Source: Centropus unirufus
Taxonomy: Eukaryota > Chordata > Aves > Cuculiformes > Centropidae
Direction: 5' to 3'
Assembly (NCBI GenBank): GCA_013397695.1
Contig: VYZI01000084.1
Span: 2,164,802-2,228,801, forward strand
Length of the DNA stretch: 64,000 nt
Shown here one piece after another: positions 61,201 through 64,000 of the stretch. A model generated the notes under the pieces. That model was given only the letters and a program-made list of their open reading frames with translations, ran no database searches and was not told the origin of the DNA. The position numbers and the translations under genes are program-made. Position 1 is the stretch's first letter. Each line of letters begins with the position of its first letter.

Positions 61201-63723
61201 AGCTGTCTGGGAGTTTGCTTCAGAGTGAGATGTGCTCTCTGCTTTCTTTGTCTGTCCTGTAACTTTGGGAATTTAGGTACTTGCCTGAATTGATGTGTTT
61301 CCTCCATCTGCATCTGAGCATCCATTCTCCTTTTGATACAATTGTTTGTAAATGGGGCAACCACTGCACCAGGCAAAGCATAACCACAGTGACTCTGTGC
61401 AGCACAGGCTTCCATGTAAGTTTAACATTTCCTTCATTCTCTTTCAGAGATCAATAGGCCTTCCTGATGTCCATTCTGGCTATGGGTTTGCCATTGGCAA
61501 CATGGCCGCTTTTGATATGAATGATCCAGAAGCAGTGGTCTCACCAGGTAGGGATGACTGACTTAACCTGCGCTGAGAAATATCTGGGATGGCGTAAATA
61601 TACTTCTTGAAATAGTATGTCTTTACAGTACTTCACATACAGAACCAAAGCAAAAAATACCTGAGTTACAGGGAGTTAAGAGTTGCTTAATTCTTGTGCT
61701 CAGAATCTTTATTCTTTATGGAGCAGGTGGTTACTCTGAAAAGACCTAAACAGTACAGAGAAAATTGCTCTTGTGGTTGTGGCTTGGGCTCGTGATATCC
61801 CTCAGTTTTAAAGGGAGAGTGCACCGCTTAGAACTTGGGTTTTGCCTGGTTGATAAATAATTGACTATTTTCTTTGAGCAGCATCTGAAAACATATTTTG
61901 AAAATATTTCTACACTTTATTAAAAATGTGACCTTAAAATATGTCTGTTTTCTTAATAAACACCTAGGTCTTTAACTTTTGGTGGTCTGGAGATGCTTTT
62001 GTAGTTGTCCTGAAACATGGTATTCATGTTTCGGGTTCGCTTCAGGCAGTTCCAGTGTTCCCAACTCAAACGCAAGAACTCTTAGTCTGGTGTCCTCCCT
62101 CTGACACTAGTTAATAGCAGAAACTTCCTGCTAAAGGTGGTGTGATTGGTCTGTCACATTAGACCTCATCCTGCCCTGTTGATTTTTATTGAACACTAAG
62201 ACTTCAGCAAAACACTAAGCACTGAAGTTAAATATTCCTGTAAGTATTTACCAGTTAATATAACTAGCAATTATTTATTCCAGTGAAGATTCAGAAAGGA
62301 CTTGCTCTCAGGGACTTGCTTTGACCATCTTACATCTGGAAGCCATGCTATGATCTGTTGCTTTTCTTTTGATAGAAAGATTTCTTTCTTATGCAGAATA
62401 GGAACATCCTGTCTACTTCCTGAAGACAGTGTATTTTATAGTTGTATGTACTTTTCTTTGTCTGCGTGCTGGAGCAACTTGGAAACACAGAGCTCTATAG
62501 GAAATTGTATAACTATGGCTGTAGGATATACGCTCAAGACTGAAAAACTGTTGGTTTTTTTTAAGAGTTGTCAAGTTTTCCTCTGCCCAAGTATATTTTT
62601 GGCTGTCTTGAAATCTCAGTCTTTGGGTAAATCTATTAAAATGAAGCTTAATGCAGTTCTGCTTTTTTCCCAGGCAGCAGGTACAAGTTCACAACATTCA
62701 GTACGCACTGTTAGCAAGACGCTAATTTAAGACAAATACTCAAAGTTGTCGCCATCAGCACACTTTCTTTATTAACTCCACTGCTTTTTCTGTGCTTCTA
62801 GGTGGTGTCGGATTTGACATCAACTGTGGTGTCCGCTTACTGCGTACAAATTTGGATGAAAGTGACGTGCAGCCTGTGAAGGAGCAGCTGGCCCAGGCTA
62901 TGTTTGACCACATTCCCGTTGGTGTTGGCTCCAAAGGTGTCATCCCCATGAGTGCTAAGTAAGAGAATGACTTCGTGCACACATCGCCAGAGAGGGCATC
63001 TCTAGTGTTTATTTTGATGAAAGATTCATCAGTGGGAGACTTTTAAGAAAGAAATAGTAATTCTAAACCTCTTTTCATTCTTTCTGCATATGCACATCAC
63101 TGGGATGGCAGGCATAATCATCAGTGCAGGAAGTTGGTTGGTTCTATTCCCTTTTAAAACCCTAAAATAATTAAAAGTTCTTCAAAGATTCTCATTTCTT
63201 CCAACAGAAAACCTCTGTGACCATAAAGATTATTTTTTAAAGATGTGAAAGAGAAATTAGGATATTCCCCACACAACAAAGAGGAAAAACTAATGACCTA
63301 ACTAAAGCAAAGATGCTTGTAGAGTTTTTTTTCATGAGCTATTGAGAAGTTGAGCTTCTTGTTAGGGGAGTTGGGGTCTGATCATAAAGTCACAGAAAAT
63401 TCAGGTTGAATGGGATGTCTTAAGATCACCTCCTCTCTGCGCAAAGGAGGGCTAACTCTGAAGGTAGGTCTGATGATTAATTTATGTGAGGCTGCTCAGG
63501 GTCATATCCCGTGGAGTTTTGAGGATTTCTAAGGATAACACTTAGATAGATATTTGATAATTGCAGGGATTTGGAAGAGGCACTGGAGATGGGTGTGGAC
63601 TGGTCTCTCCGGGAAGGCTATGCCTGGGCTGAAGACAAGGAGCACTGTGAGGAATATGGAAGAATGCTGCAGGCTGACCCTAACAAAGTCTCCTCGAGAG
63701 CAAAGAAGAGGGGCCTGCCTCAG
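58268..63723 (+). CDS. RTCB: RTCB, tRNA-splicing ligase / RNA 3'-P-5'-OH ligase (5' part, six exons)
   Basis: Catalytic subunit of the metazoan tRNA ligase complex. It joins 2',3'-cyclic-phosphate or 3'-phosphate ends to 5'-OH ends in a GTP- and Mn-dependent reaction, in tRNA splicing and in XBP1 mRNA splicing (family knowledge). Exons: 58268-58360, 58488-58566, 59601-59668, 61448-61547, 62802-62958, 63567-63723, together 218 codons; the remainder is beyond the right edge. All GT-AG, frame intact. The start is MSRSYNDELQYLDKIDKNCW, preceded by a good context (gccgccATG). Signature segments: GFLPAMKQIGNVAALPGIV, LPDVHSGYGFAIGNMA, GGVGFDINCGVRLL with Mn ligands Asp119 and Cys122, and EYGRMLQADPNKVS. 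The nucleophile His and most GTP-binding residues lie downstream, outside the window. Very highly conserved, so identity is near certain. Confidence 0.98.
58893..59265 (-). mobile_element. Nested CR1 fragments (RTCB intron 2)
   Basis: Two CR1 tails lie in a row in the same minus orientation. The outer copy (58893 to about 58964) breaks off at catgcctgctaa and resumes at about 59168 with accatgtcccaaagtgcc; these two pieces are contiguous in the CR1 copy at 56846-57215. Between them sits a second, shorter CR1 (about 58965-59167, starting tcatggaatcgtttggttgg). A CR1 therefore inserted into an older CR1. Confidence 0.8.
62802..62958 (+). CDS. RTCB: RTCB exon 5: manganese-binding motif
   Basis: Acceptor ctgtgcttctag, donor gtaaga. 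It encodes GVGFDINCGVRLLRTNLDES; Asp119 and Cys122 are metal ligands in the human enzyme and both are present. It is followed by the conserved HIPVGVGSKGVIP. Confidence 0.96.
63384..63540 (-). mobile_element. Degenerate CR1 fragment next to RTCB exon 6
   Basis: Diverged CR1 text in minus orientation: tcaggttgaatgggatgtct, gcgcaaaggagggctaactc, gaggctgctcagggtcatat. It ends about 25 bp before the exon 6 acceptor. Confidence 0.6.
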
Positions 63724-63912
63724 GTAACATTACATTTCAGGAAGGCTGGGAGTGCACCCGAGGTTCAAATGTAAAGGCCACCAGGTAATTCTCTAATTTC
63801 TGTCTTTTCTTAAAACTCTGCCTAGTATTTGTGGCAGAGGGAAAAGTTAGATGGTCGGACCATTTTTAAATAATTCTGGACAGAACTGTAACAGGAGGAA
63901 ATTATACTGGGC

Positions 63913-63987
63913 ATAGCTTTTCATAGCTTTGCTATGAAAAATAGCTTTTCAATATAGCTTTTCATTTTTTCCAATAGCTTTTCATCA
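63913..63987. repeat. Short atagcttttca repeat
   Basis: Four imperfectly spaced copies of atagcttttca in RTCB intron 6 at the right edge. Confidence 0.7.
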
Positions 63988-64000
63988 GTTAACACCTCAT

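Overview
The window reads as a bird nuclear chromosome segment. CR1-type non-LTR retrotransposon copies are scattered throughout, most ending in the avian-style 3' tail. All introns found are GT-AG, and the gene order FBXO7 - BPI-family - RTCB matches the vertebrate block known from human chromosome 22q12. The species cannot be named from the sequence alone. There are two assembly gaps (8322-8540 and 34583-34638).

Layout. (1) 1-8657, minus strand: 5' part of FBXO7, seven coding exons from the start codon through the F-box exon; the rest lies left of the window. Exon 1 runs into an N gap. A GC-rich promoter lies at about 8658-8930. (2) 8.9-16.4 kb: no recognisable gene. (3) 16424-35155, plus: a complete 15-exon BPI-fold gene (483 aa), the better match to BPIFC. 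Its intron 3 holds a dead mariner element. (4) 35.2-42.3 kb: intergenic, with a CR1-family repeat of about 2.1 kb. (5) 42284-55550, plus: a second complete 15-exon BPI-fold gene (470 aa), a tandem duplicate with the same intron phases and 12 of 15 exon lengths identical. (6) 55.6-58.0 kb: intergenic, with two CR1 copies in opposite orientation. (7) 58268 to the right edge, plus: 5' part of RTCB, the tRNA-splicing ligase, six exons (218 codons) covering Mn ligands Asp119 and Cys122, behind a CpG-rich promoter with two close CTCF-like motifs.

How the genes relate. FBXO7 (an SCF ubiquitin-ligase receptor) and RTCB (an RNA ligase) are housekeeping genes with GC-rich promoters that flank the BPI pair. 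The two BPI-fold genes encode secreted lipid-binding proteins with signal peptides and the family's single conserved disulfide. They differ in extra C-terminal cysteines, in a four-residue insertion and in the C-terminal tail, which suggests divergence after duplication. Both reading frames are intact across all exons. I saw no CRISPR array, operon or other prokaryotic system; the most interesting content is the divergent BPI pair and the promoter architecture at RTCB.
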